From NCBI GenBank assembly GCA_037447655.1, contig JBBHKE010000099.1, positions 282,418 to 346,417 on the forward strand: a stretch of 64,000 nucleotides of DNA, given 5' to 3'. Position 1 is the first letter of the stretch. Every line of letters starts with the position of its first letter. The notes under the pieces are model-generated. The model saw nothing but the letters and a program-made list of their open reading frames with translations. It had not been told where the DNA came from and did not search any database. Positions 24,542-34,521 of this stretch are shown here, piece by piece. The position numbers were made by a program, and so were the translations under genes. The DNA is from Zygnema cylindricum. Its lineage: Eukaryota; Streptophyta; Zygnematophyceae; Zygnematales; Zygnemataceae.

Positions 24542-25550
24542 GTATCGAATCACGGCAAGTATTTTTCAGGATGTATTCATCTATTGTACATATGTTGTTG
24601 AACTTGAAGTCAATTTGTTAAATTCTTTGCAAAATTCCCTCAAAATTTTGCCAAAGATTTCCTAATTCAACACCGGAATAAACAAAAACTTGACATTTTT
24701 TCTCCAAATTTGTCGAAAATTTTCCTAAAATTTACCAAATTTGCCGAAATTTGCAAAAAATTGCAAAAATGTACCAAAATAATTATCAGAACTTTACCTT
24801 CAATAAAAAAACTTAAAAACAGCTTGACCAACCTGCAAAATCCAAAAAAATAATAAAAAATACATAAAAAGAAAAAAAGAAAAAACCGCGAACCTCTCTC
24901 TATCAACACAGAATTTTTACTCAAAGATTAAAAATATACATATATACAAAAAAGATTATCAGTTTACAGAGTATTTTAGAGATTTCTCGGTATTAAAAAT
25001 AAATAAACACAAATATATATGTATATATATATATATATAAAAAAAAGGTACATTTCTCCATAGAAATGTTATTTCATGTCCCATCTTCTTCCCCTCTCGT
25101 TCCCTCCTTCCCCTCCCTTCTCTCCTTCCCTCCCCTCCTCTCTCCCCCATCCCTGTCCCTCACTACTCACTCCCTCTCCCTTCCCTCTCCCTCTCCCTCT
25201 CTTCCTCCCCCTCCCACCAAACAGATACGAAAAGAATACTATTCACACTAAAGGACAAACAGCACAATTCACACACCAGAAAAGACAAAATGACAAAAGG
25301 ACAAAAGGACAAAGATGATGAAAAGGACAAAAAGGACAAAAAAAAGGAAAAAATCCAAGAAGGGCAAAAAGATAAACAAACAAAAAAGACGAAGAAAAAC
25401 TTAAAAAAAAAGGATCAAACATACTTCAAATGGACAACAGGATCCAACACTGGAAAAGGACAAAAAGGACAATTTACAAAAAGTACAAAAATTACAGAAG
25501 GTAAAAAAAGTACAAAAATACAAAAAATACAAAAAGTACGATTTCCTCAC
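24542..25550. other. AT-rich and CT-rich DNA downstream of the haloperoxidase exons
   Basis: No gene is recognised. There is an AT-rich stretch, an (AT)n piece near 25017-25040, a CT-rich tract at 25080-25210 and a Lys-rich low-complexity stretch (AAAAGGACAAA repeats) at 25270-25540. The last exon of the minus-strand haloperoxidase should lie here or further left but was not found. Confidence 0.5.
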
Positions 25551-25611
25551 CCTCACTCCGATGTCAAAACCGTCTTCCGCCGATTTTCGAAAATGGACTC
25601 CTCCGAAAATC
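25551..25611 (-). CDS. Haloperoxidase exon with SR-X5-H motif
   Basis: 61 bases from acceptor CTCGTCAG to donor GTGAGG. It completes Arg and reads IFGGVHFRKSAEDGFDIGVR. The Arg and His (R-X5-H) include the His that coordinates vanadium. The donor position is supported by the plus-strand copy, which diverges at the same point (GTAATT). The following exon is unidentified. Confidence 0.85.
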
Positions 25612-27331
25612 CTGACGAGTCCTCCCAAATCCATCCACACTAATTATGGACATGTGGTAAATACACTCATAATTCATAATTCTTTGGACACTATTTATCG
25701 ATATGCATAAATACACTTATCGTTTTTATCCACGCCAATTCTCGATGATAATTTTTACGTAATGTATCCACACTAATTTCGGACATGTGGATAAATACAC
25801 GCAATTTTTCGACACTACACCGTGAATCGCTATTAGCGTTAAGAAACAATAAACATGTAAAAACATAATTAGTGTTATTAACTCTAATTTGGATTTTTCG
25901 CGTTTCGCAAAAAAACCTTTTACTCTAATTTATTCATGACTAATACGCGATCAATATTTTTACACTAAAATAGGTACGATTTCATTTTGCCTTTTATTCT
26001 GAGCGCAGTTTTACGTGCGTTCGCGATTATTTTAATCCGTGTTTCGTACTTTATTACTGAACAAAGTACCATTTTGTACGGACTGACACGTTCCGTACAC
26101 CACTCTATTCAAGATGGCCATAAATGGGGGTTTAAACGCTAATTAACCAGCACCTTAATTTACGTAACGAAAAACAATTAAAGTTATTAATTCTATTTTG
26201 GGCTCGAGGGTCAAAATTTGGGGGCGCCGAATTAGCGTAATAACGCTAATAGCGATTCAAGGTGCAATTATCGGGCATAAATACACTTATAATCAATTTG
26301 TGGTAAATAAACAAACACAACTTTTACCCACACCGATTACCGATGATAATTACACTTACATTTATCCACACTAATTATGGATATGCGGATAAATACACAA
26401 CATATCTGATATGTATCATAATACTAGTAATTCAGTATTTGTTTATCTACGTATTCATCCACTAATTTCTTTATTTCTTCATTTCCTTATTTCTCTATTT
26501 CACTATTTACTTTTTGTTTGCTTATTTCTTTATTTCACGCACCGACTATCTCCGACTTCCGAAGCCGGGTCAGCGAGATTGGAAAAAACTCTCTCTGCGA
26601 ATTCCCCTCCCTCGGACCCAATAGAAAAAGGGGTAATTGGGGAATAAATGTCCTTAAGTTTTAAAACCTTGGAGAGGATAAGGGCGGAGGAGGCGGCGAT
26701 GAGGGAGTGGCCAGAGGGGTACTCGGGATGGGGGGGGGTGGAGAGAAGGGGAGAGAAGGAGGGGTCCGGGGGGTGGACGGAGTCGCCTTGTCTGGAGGGA
26801 GGGAGGGGAGAGGAAAAGAATGTAAAAATCAGGGAGAGGGGGAGGGAGAGGCAGAGGGCGAAGGGGAAGGGGAGGGGGACAGATGGGGAGGAGAGGGAGG
26901 GAGGAATGGAGAGAGAGTGGGAGAGCGAGAAAAAGAGAGGGAGGGAGGGATGGAGAGAGAGTGGGAGAGCGAGAAAGAGAGAGGGGTGGAGAGAGAGAAA
27001 GAGGGAGAGAGAAAGGCGGGAGAGGGAGAGAGAGAGAGAGCGAAAGAGAGAGAAGGGGTGAAGGGAGGGAGGGAGAGGGATTTCCCTAACTTGGGGTAAC
27101 TAAAAGGCTAATAAGAGACAGGCGTTTTAGTGCCATGGAGGGACAATAGTGACTGCCCTCCAATAGAGTGGTCATTCCTCCATGAGAACTATAATATGCA
27201 AAATACCAAAATTAAACAGGATAAAAAGGGATTCGAGAGGAGGAGAGGATCCTGAGGATTTTGTCTTAGTAACAAAAATAATGATGATGTTAAATGGTTG
27301 CCAGGCCCCTTCTAATGATATATATCTACAC

Positions 27332-27379
<48 letters not shown>

Positions 27380-30300
27380 TCTCATATATATATATCATAT
27401 ATATATATGTGTGTAGATATGTGGGTGCATGGTGTGCACAGAACGCACCATAGATAAGGGAAGGAGGAGTTGAAAGGGGGAGAAAAGTTGGAAAGGAGGA
27501 GAAGTTGGGAAAAGGGAGGGAGTGGGGAGGGATGAGAATGGAAAGGCTTTATAACCGAACCAGGAAAAGGACAGAGAGGGAAGGGGAGAGAAAGTGAAAG
27601 AAAAGAGGAATTGACAAAAGAAAAAAAAGGTAGATAAACCTATGCTGTTTCTCTTCCTTCCTCCCTCTACACCTCTCCTGCCCTTCTTCACTACTCCACA
27701 GCCACTTCCCACCATCTCTCGCTCCCTCTCCCACTTCTCCCTCCCTCTCTTTTTTCCGCCTCTCCCTCTCCTTTCCTGTCTTCCCTCTCCTCTTCCCTCC
27801 GCCCTCTCCCTCTTTTCCCTCTCACTCTCCCTTCCCCCCATCTTATGTCCATCATTCCCAAAACCTACCCTTCTCCTTCCACTACTCCTCAGCATCCCTC
27901 CCCTCCCTCCCTCCCTCCCTCCTTCCCTCCCTCCTTCCTTCCCTCTCTATTTTCACCCCTTTTAGGGGGTATTCCTCCACCTTTTTCAAAACAAAAAAGT
28001 GGGTATTGTTCCTCTCCCTCTCCTCCACAACTTCCCTCCCTCTCTCTCCCTCTCCCCCTCACCTTATGGCCGTGATGGGTCTCCAAAAATTATATTCGTA
28101 CTTCTGGTAAAATCCGGCAATACTGGCGTCATACTGGGCCACCCCCACCAGGGCGTAGGCTTTGGCGGCGGCCAAGAGGGGGGTGGAGGGAGAGAGAACC
28201 TCCCTCGCGATCTGGAACCAGTGGCCGCCGTGAGAGGAGGTCCCTGGGGGAGGGAGGGAAAGGCAGGGAAAGGAGACAGAGAGTGGGTTTTTAGAGGTTT
28301 TTTGGGCGTTTTTGGGGGGTGGAGGGAGAGAGAATCTCCCTTGCAATTTGGAACCAGTGGCCAGCGTGAGTGGAGGTGTCTGGGGGAGGGAGGGAGAGGG
28401 AGAGGGAGAAGGAGAGGAGAGAGAGGCGGGCTCCAGAGGGTTTTTGGGCGTGTTTTGGGGGAGTTTTAGGGGATTTTTGGGGGTTTCAAGGGGGGAGGTA
28501 AAGAGGGGTGGAGGGAGAGAGGAGCTTTTGAGGTATTGGGAAACAGGGAAGGGCGGGAGAGGAGGTGTCTGGAATGGAGAACGAGGCAGGGAGGGTGAGT
28601 GAGAGGAGAGGGGAAGGGAGAGGGGGAGAGGGAGAGAGGGAGAGAGGTAGAGGGGGAGAAAGGGAGAGAGGGAGGAAGAGAGGGAGAGAGGGCGAGAGGG
28701 AGAGCGGGAGAGAGGGTGAGAGGGAGAGGGATGAAGGGGGAGTGAGAGGGAGAGGGCGGAAGAGAGAGAGGAGAGAGGGAGAGAGAGTGGAAGAGAGAGG
28801 GAGAGAGGAAAAGGAGAGATATAAATAGAGAGAGAGGGAAAGAGAGGGACAGAGAGAGAGAGGGAGAGAGGATAACAAATTCAAACTCAGGTTAAGAAAC
28901 TAGAATTACTCCTCTTCGACCATACATACGGGAGAGAAAGAGAGGGAGGATGTAAAAAAGAAAAGAAAGGAGTGAGTAGAGAGAGGAAGAGAGAGAAAGA
29001 GAAAAAATGGAGAGAGGGAAAAAAAAGAAAGGAGAGAGAGAGGAGAGGAAGAGTGGAAGAGAGAGGAAGAGAGAGGAAGAGAGAGGAGAGAAGAAGAGAG
29101 AGGGGGGAGAGGAATTTTAGGGCGGTCCCTCTTTTAAGGTTTTTTTTTCCTTACCCGACCCATCTGCCCAAAAAAAAACCGTTTCCGTGTCGTATGCCGT
29201 TCTGTTCGATCCGGTCAAATTTCCGTAGCTTTTTACTTCTGTAAAATCCGTATTATATTGGGGAGAGGGAATTCCGTACGGACCGGAATAAATGTCATAT
29301 TTCTGCAATGGAAAACCAGATTTAGAGTGGACATGTTTTTTTTTTGTTTTTTTTTTAACATCGTAAATATAGTGTGCGGAAAAATGCTTTGTTAAAGTTT
29401 TTTAGGGTTTCCTCAAGTTGTTTTTAATTAAGAAAAAGGAAATAAATGAAAAGAAAGAAAAAGAAAAAGGAATTGAAAAAGAAAAATATTTGAAGAAGCG
29501 ATGATTAATTTCAATGTATTTTGTTTTTTTTTAATTATTTTCCATATTTTTAGAATTATAAGAAAAAAAATCGCTGTTAATAATCTGTTTTTTTTTTTTT
29601 TATTTCTATTTCTTTTCTGTTTTCCTTCTATTTATATTATTATTTATTTATTCATTTTTATTTTAATTTTGATATAGTGTGGGAAGTTTGCTTTCCACAA
29701 AATATTTTCTTAGGTTTTTTGAACTTTTTTTTGAGACAAGAAATTTTTAAGAGTTTTTGTGAAATTCTATGAGACTGTTTTACTCAAAAAAAAAAAACAG
29801 TTTCATTTTGATGAAATATATCGAGGTTACCATCACAAAAAAAAAATGGCCAGAGATTTTCAAGTGCTATTTAAAGAGTTAGAAAAAAAAAAAAGTAAAA
29901 AAATATATGTCGGAAAAAAAAGGATAATAATTTGAAAAATAAAATCTGGTGTCATGTCTTTTACTAAAGTCTATGAAAGGGAGAGTACAAAAGGGAGAGG
30001 GAGAGAGAGAGGGAGAGAGAGAGGGAGAGTGAGAGTGAGAGTGAGAAGGAGAGCCAGAGGAAGTGCGACACGAAGAGGGAGAGGGACACAGAGAAGGAGA
30101 GAGAGAATTTTTTCAGACTTTTTCATAGCAAAAATATAAATTTGTTGTTGCGATTAAAAGACAAAAGTTGTTTGTCGTTTTCTCATCTTTTAATAGTTTT
30201 TCCCCAACCTTCCACACCTGATCCCAACCTGTCCCATCCCATACACCATCCCCTAAAAATCTCAAGACTTTGAGCAATTTTTAAAAAGGTGTTTCAATTT

Positions 30301-33300
30301 TGATACTGCCTAGGGTTTTGTGGATTTTTAGGGTTGAGGTTTTAGTTAGGGTTTTCATTTTTAGGTTGAGATTTTTGCTAGGGATTTCAAATGTTTTGTT
30401 AGGGTTTTCAAAAGTTTTGTTAATTCCTGCAAGTTACATGTAAAGGTTGATTCTGTTAAGTGAAAAAAAAGTAGAAAGAAAACTGTCAGAAGAGTAACTG
30501 AATAAGGAAATAAATAAATTTTTGAAGCCTTTTTGAAGCGCTTGTCCTGTACCGGTGTACTTCCAAAACTAAGTGATAAATTCACACACCTAATGTGATA
30601 AATCGACACACCTAATGTGATAAATCGACACACCTAATGTGATAAATATTTACAAATCTAATGTGATAAATTGACATAACTAATATGATAAATCCACAAA
30701 CCTAATGTGATAAATCCACAAACCTAATATGATAAATTCACAAACCTACTGTGACAAGATGACATAAGTGATATGATAAATCCAAAAACCTACTGTGATA
30801 AATTGACATAACTGATGTGATAAATCCACAAACCTACTGGAAAATCCACAAACCTAATGTGATAAATTCACAAACCTAATGTAATAAATTGACATAACTA
30901 ATATGATAAATCCACAAACCTACTGTGATAAATCCACAAACCCAATGTGATAAATTCACAAACCTAATGTGATAAATTCACAAACCTAATGTGATAAATC
31001 CACAAACCTAATGTGATAAATTGACATAACTAATGTGATAAATCCACAAACCTAATGTGATATATATCCAGAACTAATGTGATAAATTCAAAAACCTAAT
31101 GTGATAAATCCACAAACCTAATGTGATAAATCCACAAACCTAATGTGATAAATTGACATAACTAATGTGATAAATTGACATTACTAATGTGATATATATC
31201 CAGACCTAATGTGATAAATTCCAAAACCTAATGTGAGAAATTCACAAACCTAATGTGATAAATTGACACACATATTGTGATAAATTTACAAACCTAATGT
31301 GATAAATTGACATAACTAATGGGATAAATCCACAAACCTAATGTGATAAATCCACAAACTTATTGTGATAAATTTACAAACCTAATGTGATAAATTGATA
31401 TAACTAATATGATATATCCACAAACCTACCACAAACCTAATGTGATAAATTCACAAACCTAATGTGATAAATTCACAAACCTAAAATGATAATTGACAAA
31501 ACTTATATGATAAATCCACGAACGTAATATGATAAATTCACAAATCTAATGTGATGTATTCACAAACCTAATGTAATAAATTGACATAACCAATATGATA
31601 AACTCACATAACTAATATGATAAATTCACAAACCTCATGTGATAAATCCACAAACCTATTGTGATAAATCCACAAACCTACTGATATATCCACAACCCCA
31701 ATGTGATAGATTCACAAACCTAATGTGATAAATCCACAAACCTAAAGTGATAAATTGACATAGCTAATGTGATTAACTGACATAACTAATGTGATAAATT
31801 CACAAACCTAATGTGATAAATTCACAAACCTACTGTGATAAATTTATAAAGCTAATGAGATAAATTGACATAACTAATGTGATAAATTGACATTACTAAT
31901 GTGATAAATGTACAAACCTTATGTGATAAATTGACATAACTAATAAGATAAATCCACAAACCTAATGTGATAAATTGACATTACTATTGTGATAAATTTA
32001 CAAACCTAATGTGATAAATTGACATAACTAATATGATAAATCCACAAACCTAATGTGATAAATCCACAAACTTATTGTGATAAATTCTTAAACCTAATGT
32101 GATAAATTTACAAGATAAATTCACAAACCTAATGTGATAAATTGACATAACTAATGTGATAAATTGACAATACTAATGTGATAAATTCAAATTCCTAATG
32201 TGATAAATTCACAAACCTTATGTGATAAATTGACACACATTGTGATAAATTTACAAACCTAATGTGATAAATTGATATAACTAATATGATAAATCCACAA
32301 AGTTATGTGATAAATTAACAAACCTATTGTGATAAATCCACAAACCTACTGATATATCCACAACCCCAATGTGATAGATTCACAAGCCTAATGTGATAAA
32401 TTCACAAACCTAATGTGATAAATCCACAAACTTATTGTGATAAATTTACAAACCTAATGTGATAAATTGATATAACTAATATGATATAACCACAAATCTA
32501 ATGTGATAATTCCTCAAACTTAATGTCATAAATTTACAAACCTAATGTGATAAATTGATATAACTAATGTGATAATTCCACAAACTTAATGTGATAAATT
32601 CACAAACCTATTGTGATAGATTTACAAACCTAATGTGTTAAATTGACATAGCTAATGTGATAAATTCACAAACCTAATGTGATAAATTCAAAAACCTAAT
32701 GTGACAAATTCACAAACCTAATGTGATAAATTGACATATCTAATGGGAATCCACACACCTAATTTGATAAATATACTGTATAGAAAAATAATTTACTTAA
32801 ATGCATTATACATCAAAAGAGCATTAAAGAGTTATTTTAAGACTTTCATTGAGCAGCACAAAGTTGAAATTTAAAAATCAGAAAATATTATCACTAACTT
32901 TTTTCTGCCAAATACCTTTCAAAATAATATCCGAATGATGACGTATGCTATTTTGTCGTGATCTACTTTCAGAGCCTTCAGATAAAAAAAAAAATGCTAT
33001 TATGTACAGTAGCCACTGAAAGTGTTAAAGTAACAACAAAAAAAAGAAAATAACGACTTTCTTACCTGTCATAAAGGAGCGGTAGCGTTCGCACTTTCGC
33101 CAATTTTTTGGACGCCGCGATTTTCGCTGGAGTGAGCGAATACGACAAAAGCTGCGCCGTCACCAGACCGTCGAATATCGGCGACTGGTACTTCGGATAT
33201 ACGCTGCCCGGAAAAAATCGTAGCAAAAATATATAAACATATACGCACTGAAAAAATGTCGAAGCCAGTAGGTAAAAAGAATACAGAAACAGGAAATACA

Positions 33301-34521
33301 GTGCGTACTAAATACAGACAGACACAAATGAACTGTACAGCTCTGCGGAATTGCGGAAAACATCCGTGAAAAAAAAAGTGCAGCACGCACTGAAAAAATA
33401 AGGAACATTGTAGGTAGAAGCGAGAGGAAAATACAGTGCGTACTAAATAAATATACAACAAAATCAGATGGAAGCTGGAAGCTGAAAGAATGCTGGAATC
33501 GATTTGAATTACGAAAAAGTGAAAAAGAAAAAAACAAAAAAAACCAAAAAAAACGCACGTTGACAAAACGAAATGCGCGGCAAAAATCGCCGACGGCTCG
33601 CGCTGGGCTCCGGGATATTTGCGGCTTTTCTGGTCGTACAGTACGATCGTACGGTAAACTGCAACATGGAGAAGGGCAAAATATCGAGACGCGATTTGGA
33701 TTGGAGTGCCGTCCAACCGGATCGCCTGAACCAATAAGAGCTAAGATGATGTGAGATACGACGAATCCTGAGTTGTACGGTCAGCGATCAGATATTAAAA
33801 ATTTTGAGAGGGAGAGAGAGGATTCAAAATCTCAAAAGGCTCAAACTTGATTCTGTGAAATCTTTAAAAGCAAAAAGTACAGACAGGAAAAAAAAAAGGA
33901 CGACCAATCCAGGACGCGGAACCATTTTTCCAGGTCTTTAAAAAACATGATTCTTCTTTTAAGTAATTATAATAGGACGTGTCGTGGAAAGATACAGTAC
34001 GGTACACCGTGTATCGCTATTAGGGTTAATAACTTTTTCGCCACTTAAAACATCTTTTCTCCGTACACACTTGTCCGATTTTCAATTTGAGACCGCCAAT
34101 AAGAAGCTGAGAATCTTACCTTTCAATCGCAGCCGTCAGATCTAAAATCCAGCATGTGCGTACGGAGAAAGTAGTTTTAAGTTTCGAAAAACACATTGAC
34201 GCTAATAGCGATTCACGGTGTAGCTTCATAATTACAGTTTCCAATTTTTATGGAGCAAATAAGAATTTTTCTTTCAACCAATCACTGACCGACAAGATGC
34301 CCGAAAATATCTTATTTCATAGTGAATAACCACTGACCGGCAGTACAGTAAAGTACAACTCTGAATCGTACAGCCGTACGATATCCACCTACCTGCTGCG
34401 CAGCTTCGTTCCACTCCGTGACAAGACTGTCGTTCAGACGAGCCTCAGTTCCGAACAGTCCGTACAAAAACGTAATGATGATGGCCGGGGCAAGAAGGGC
34501 GGCAAAGCGTGAGGAAGCCAT
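25551..34521 (-). CDS. Vanadium-dependent haloperoxidase-like protein (PAP2 superfamily), intron-rich
   Basis: Seven minus-strand exons with GT-AG borders and compatible phases: 34393-34521, 33559-33725, 33066-33203, 29155-29302, 28063-28243, 26543-26791 and 25551-25611. The joined product starts with a signal peptide, so it is probably secreted. It then follows the family order: WNEAAQQAIRLDG, FALLHVAVY, VYPKYQSPIFDGLV, FWADGSG, HGGHWFQIAREVL, KYEYNFWRPITAIR, HPEYPSGHS and SRIFGGVHF. All expected vanadate-site residues are present: Lys and Arg in K-X6-RP, Ser-Gly-His in PSGH, and Arg and His in SR-X5-H. Family members oxidise halides with hydrogen peroxide, or act as phosphatase relatives; which applies here cannot be told. 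A linker exon between 33066 and 29302 and the 3' terminal exon were not found. The gene may be intact with divergent exons or a recent pseudogene. Confidence 0.8.
25630..26410. repeat. Degenerate intronic repeat split by a MITE
   Basis: Words such as ATCCACACTAATT, GGACATGTGG and ATAAATACAC recur at least five times at 25630-25810 and 26270-26400. They lie either side of the MITE at 25818-26264, inside the haloperoxidase intron. A related piece lies at 20517-20545 beside the plus-strand copy. Confidence 0.55.
25818..26264. mobile_element. 447-bp member of the TA-flanked MITE family
   Basis: The ends are CACCGTGAATCGCTATTAGC and the complement of CACCTTGAATCGCTATTAGC. TA is on the left and CA on the right, probably a mutated TA. 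The inside differs from the 216-bp members, so it may be a longer relative. It lies inside the intron between the PSGH and SR-X5-H exons. Confidence 0.65.
26543..26791 (-). CDS. Haloperoxidase exon with PSGH motif
   Basis: 249 bases from acceptor CCTCCAG to donor GTGCGT; phase 2 in and out. It begins QGDSVHPPDPSFSPLLSTPP, then HPEYPSGHSLIAASSALILS, and ends EFAERVFSNLADPASEVGDS with the first two bases of Arg. S-G-H contains the acid-base His of the family. A run of nine C keeps the frame; the plus-strand copy has eight. Confidence 0.9.
28063..28243 (-). CDS. Haloperoxidase exon with the Lys/Arg vanadate motif
   Basis: 181 bases between acceptor CCCCCAG and donor GTGAGG; phase 1 in, phase 2 out. 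It reads TSSHGGHWFQIAREVLSPST, AAAKAYALVGVAQYDASIAG and FYQKYEYNFWRPITAIR. K-X6-RP supplies the Lys and Arg that bind vanadate oxygens. Two partial copies of the start of this exon lie just upstream, at 28318-28379 and 28510-28568. Confidence 0.9.
28318..28379 (-). pseudogene. Partial duplicate of the Lys/Arg exon, copy 2
   Basis: After a CAG acceptor the minus strand reads TSTHAGHWFQIAREILSPST, nearly the start of the exon at 28243 (TSSHGGHWFQIAREVLSPST), and then leaves homology. It lacks the Lys/Arg motif and a matching donor. Confidence 0.75.
28510..28568 (-). pseudogene. Partial duplicate of the Lys/Arg exon, copy 3 (degenerate)
   Basis: After CCAG the minus strand reads TSSPALPCFPIPQKLLSPST, aligning loosely with TSSHGGHWFQIAREVLSPST. 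It is the third and most decayed member of a tandem series. Confidence 0.55.
29155..29302 (-). CDS. Haloperoxidase exon (FTEVKSYG...FWADGSG)
   Basis: 148 bases after acceptor CCATTGCAG, ending TCGG before GTAAGG; phase 0 in, phase 1 out. It reads KYDIYSGPYGIPSPQYNTDF then TEVKSYG, and ends TVFFWADGSG. This is the family block (DF.EVK.lG, then R......FWADG) that precedes the active-site half. The first base completes a codon, so the missing upstream exon must end in phase 0. Confidence 0.85.
30575..32770. repeat. 2.2-kb minisatellite, about 22-bp unit
   Basis: Roughly one hundred tandem units built on CTAATGTGATAAAT followed by CACAAAC or GACATAA. The two unit types alternate irregularly and there are short deletions. 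It lies in the long haloperoxidase intron region between 33066 and 29302. It has no coding capacity. Units are contiguous without unique spacers. Confidence 0.95.
33066..33203 (-). CDS. Haloperoxidase exon 3
   Basis: 138 bases between acceptor GGGCAG and donor GTAAGA; phase 2 in and out. It reads VYPKYQSPIFDGLVTAQLLS and continues to VRTLPLLYD. It fits the family segment after AAHRVLxxLYP. The longest open frame here is a different one and misses this exon. Confidence 0.7.
33559..33725 (-). CDS. Haloperoxidase exon 2
   Basis: 167 bases after the acceptor TTGGTTCAG, ending TCAAC before GTGCGT; phase 0 in, phase 2 out. It reads AIRLDGTPIQIASRYFALLH then VAVYRTIVLYDQKS and the segment AAHFVLS, the conserved first helices of the family. 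Confidence 0.8.
34005..34220. mobile_element. 216-bp TA-flanked MITE, copy 2
   Basis: The left end is CACCGTGTATCGCTATTAGG and the right end is GCTAATAGCGATTCACGGTG, with TA on both sides. It has the same length and internal blocks as 3760-3975. It lies in the first intron of the haloperoxidase gene (33726-34392). Confidence 0.8.
34393..34521 (-). CDS. Haloperoxidase exon 1 (signal peptide)
   Basis: 43 codons from ATG at 34521, ending CAG before GTAGGT; phase 0. A hydrophobic run (LLAPAIIITFLYGLFG) after a short basic start predicts a secretory signal, with likely cleavage after GTEA. It ends with VTEWNEAAQQ, which joins to exon 2 to form the conserved family N-terminus. Confidence 0.8.

Larger units (their letters stand above)
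26800..29130 (-). repeat. Polypurine/polypyrimidine tracts in haloperoxidase introns
   Basis: GGGAGAGAGA-type runs on the plus strand (CT-rich on the gene strand) fill about 26800-27080, 28380-28870 and 28930-29120. An opposite-polarity CT run lies at 27640-28060 and an (AT)n tract at 27330-27410. Long open frames here encode only Arg/Glu/Gly or Ser/Pro/Leu and are artefacts. Confidence 0.85.

Noticed and set aside
26648-27099. Overlapping plus-strand frames of 130-137 codons
   Set aside because: Arg/Glu/Gly low complexity from a GA-rich intron tract. The real coding here is the minus-strand PSGH exon.
27395-27965. Long Ser/Pro/Leu and Arg/Gly frames
   Set aside because: Low-complexity pyrimidine/purine tract in an intron; no motif.
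28312-28884. Frames on both strands in GA/CT-rich DNA
   Set aside because: Composition artefacts; only the short exon-like copies on the minus strand match anything.
30575-32770. CRISPR-like array
   Set aside because: Contiguous 22-bp units with no unique spacers and no cas genes in a eukaryotic context; a minisatellite.
33069-33734. 221-codon minus-strand frame as a single gene
   Set aside because: Only its first 55 codons match the haloperoxidase. The rest is intron, and the true exon 3 lies in a different frame.
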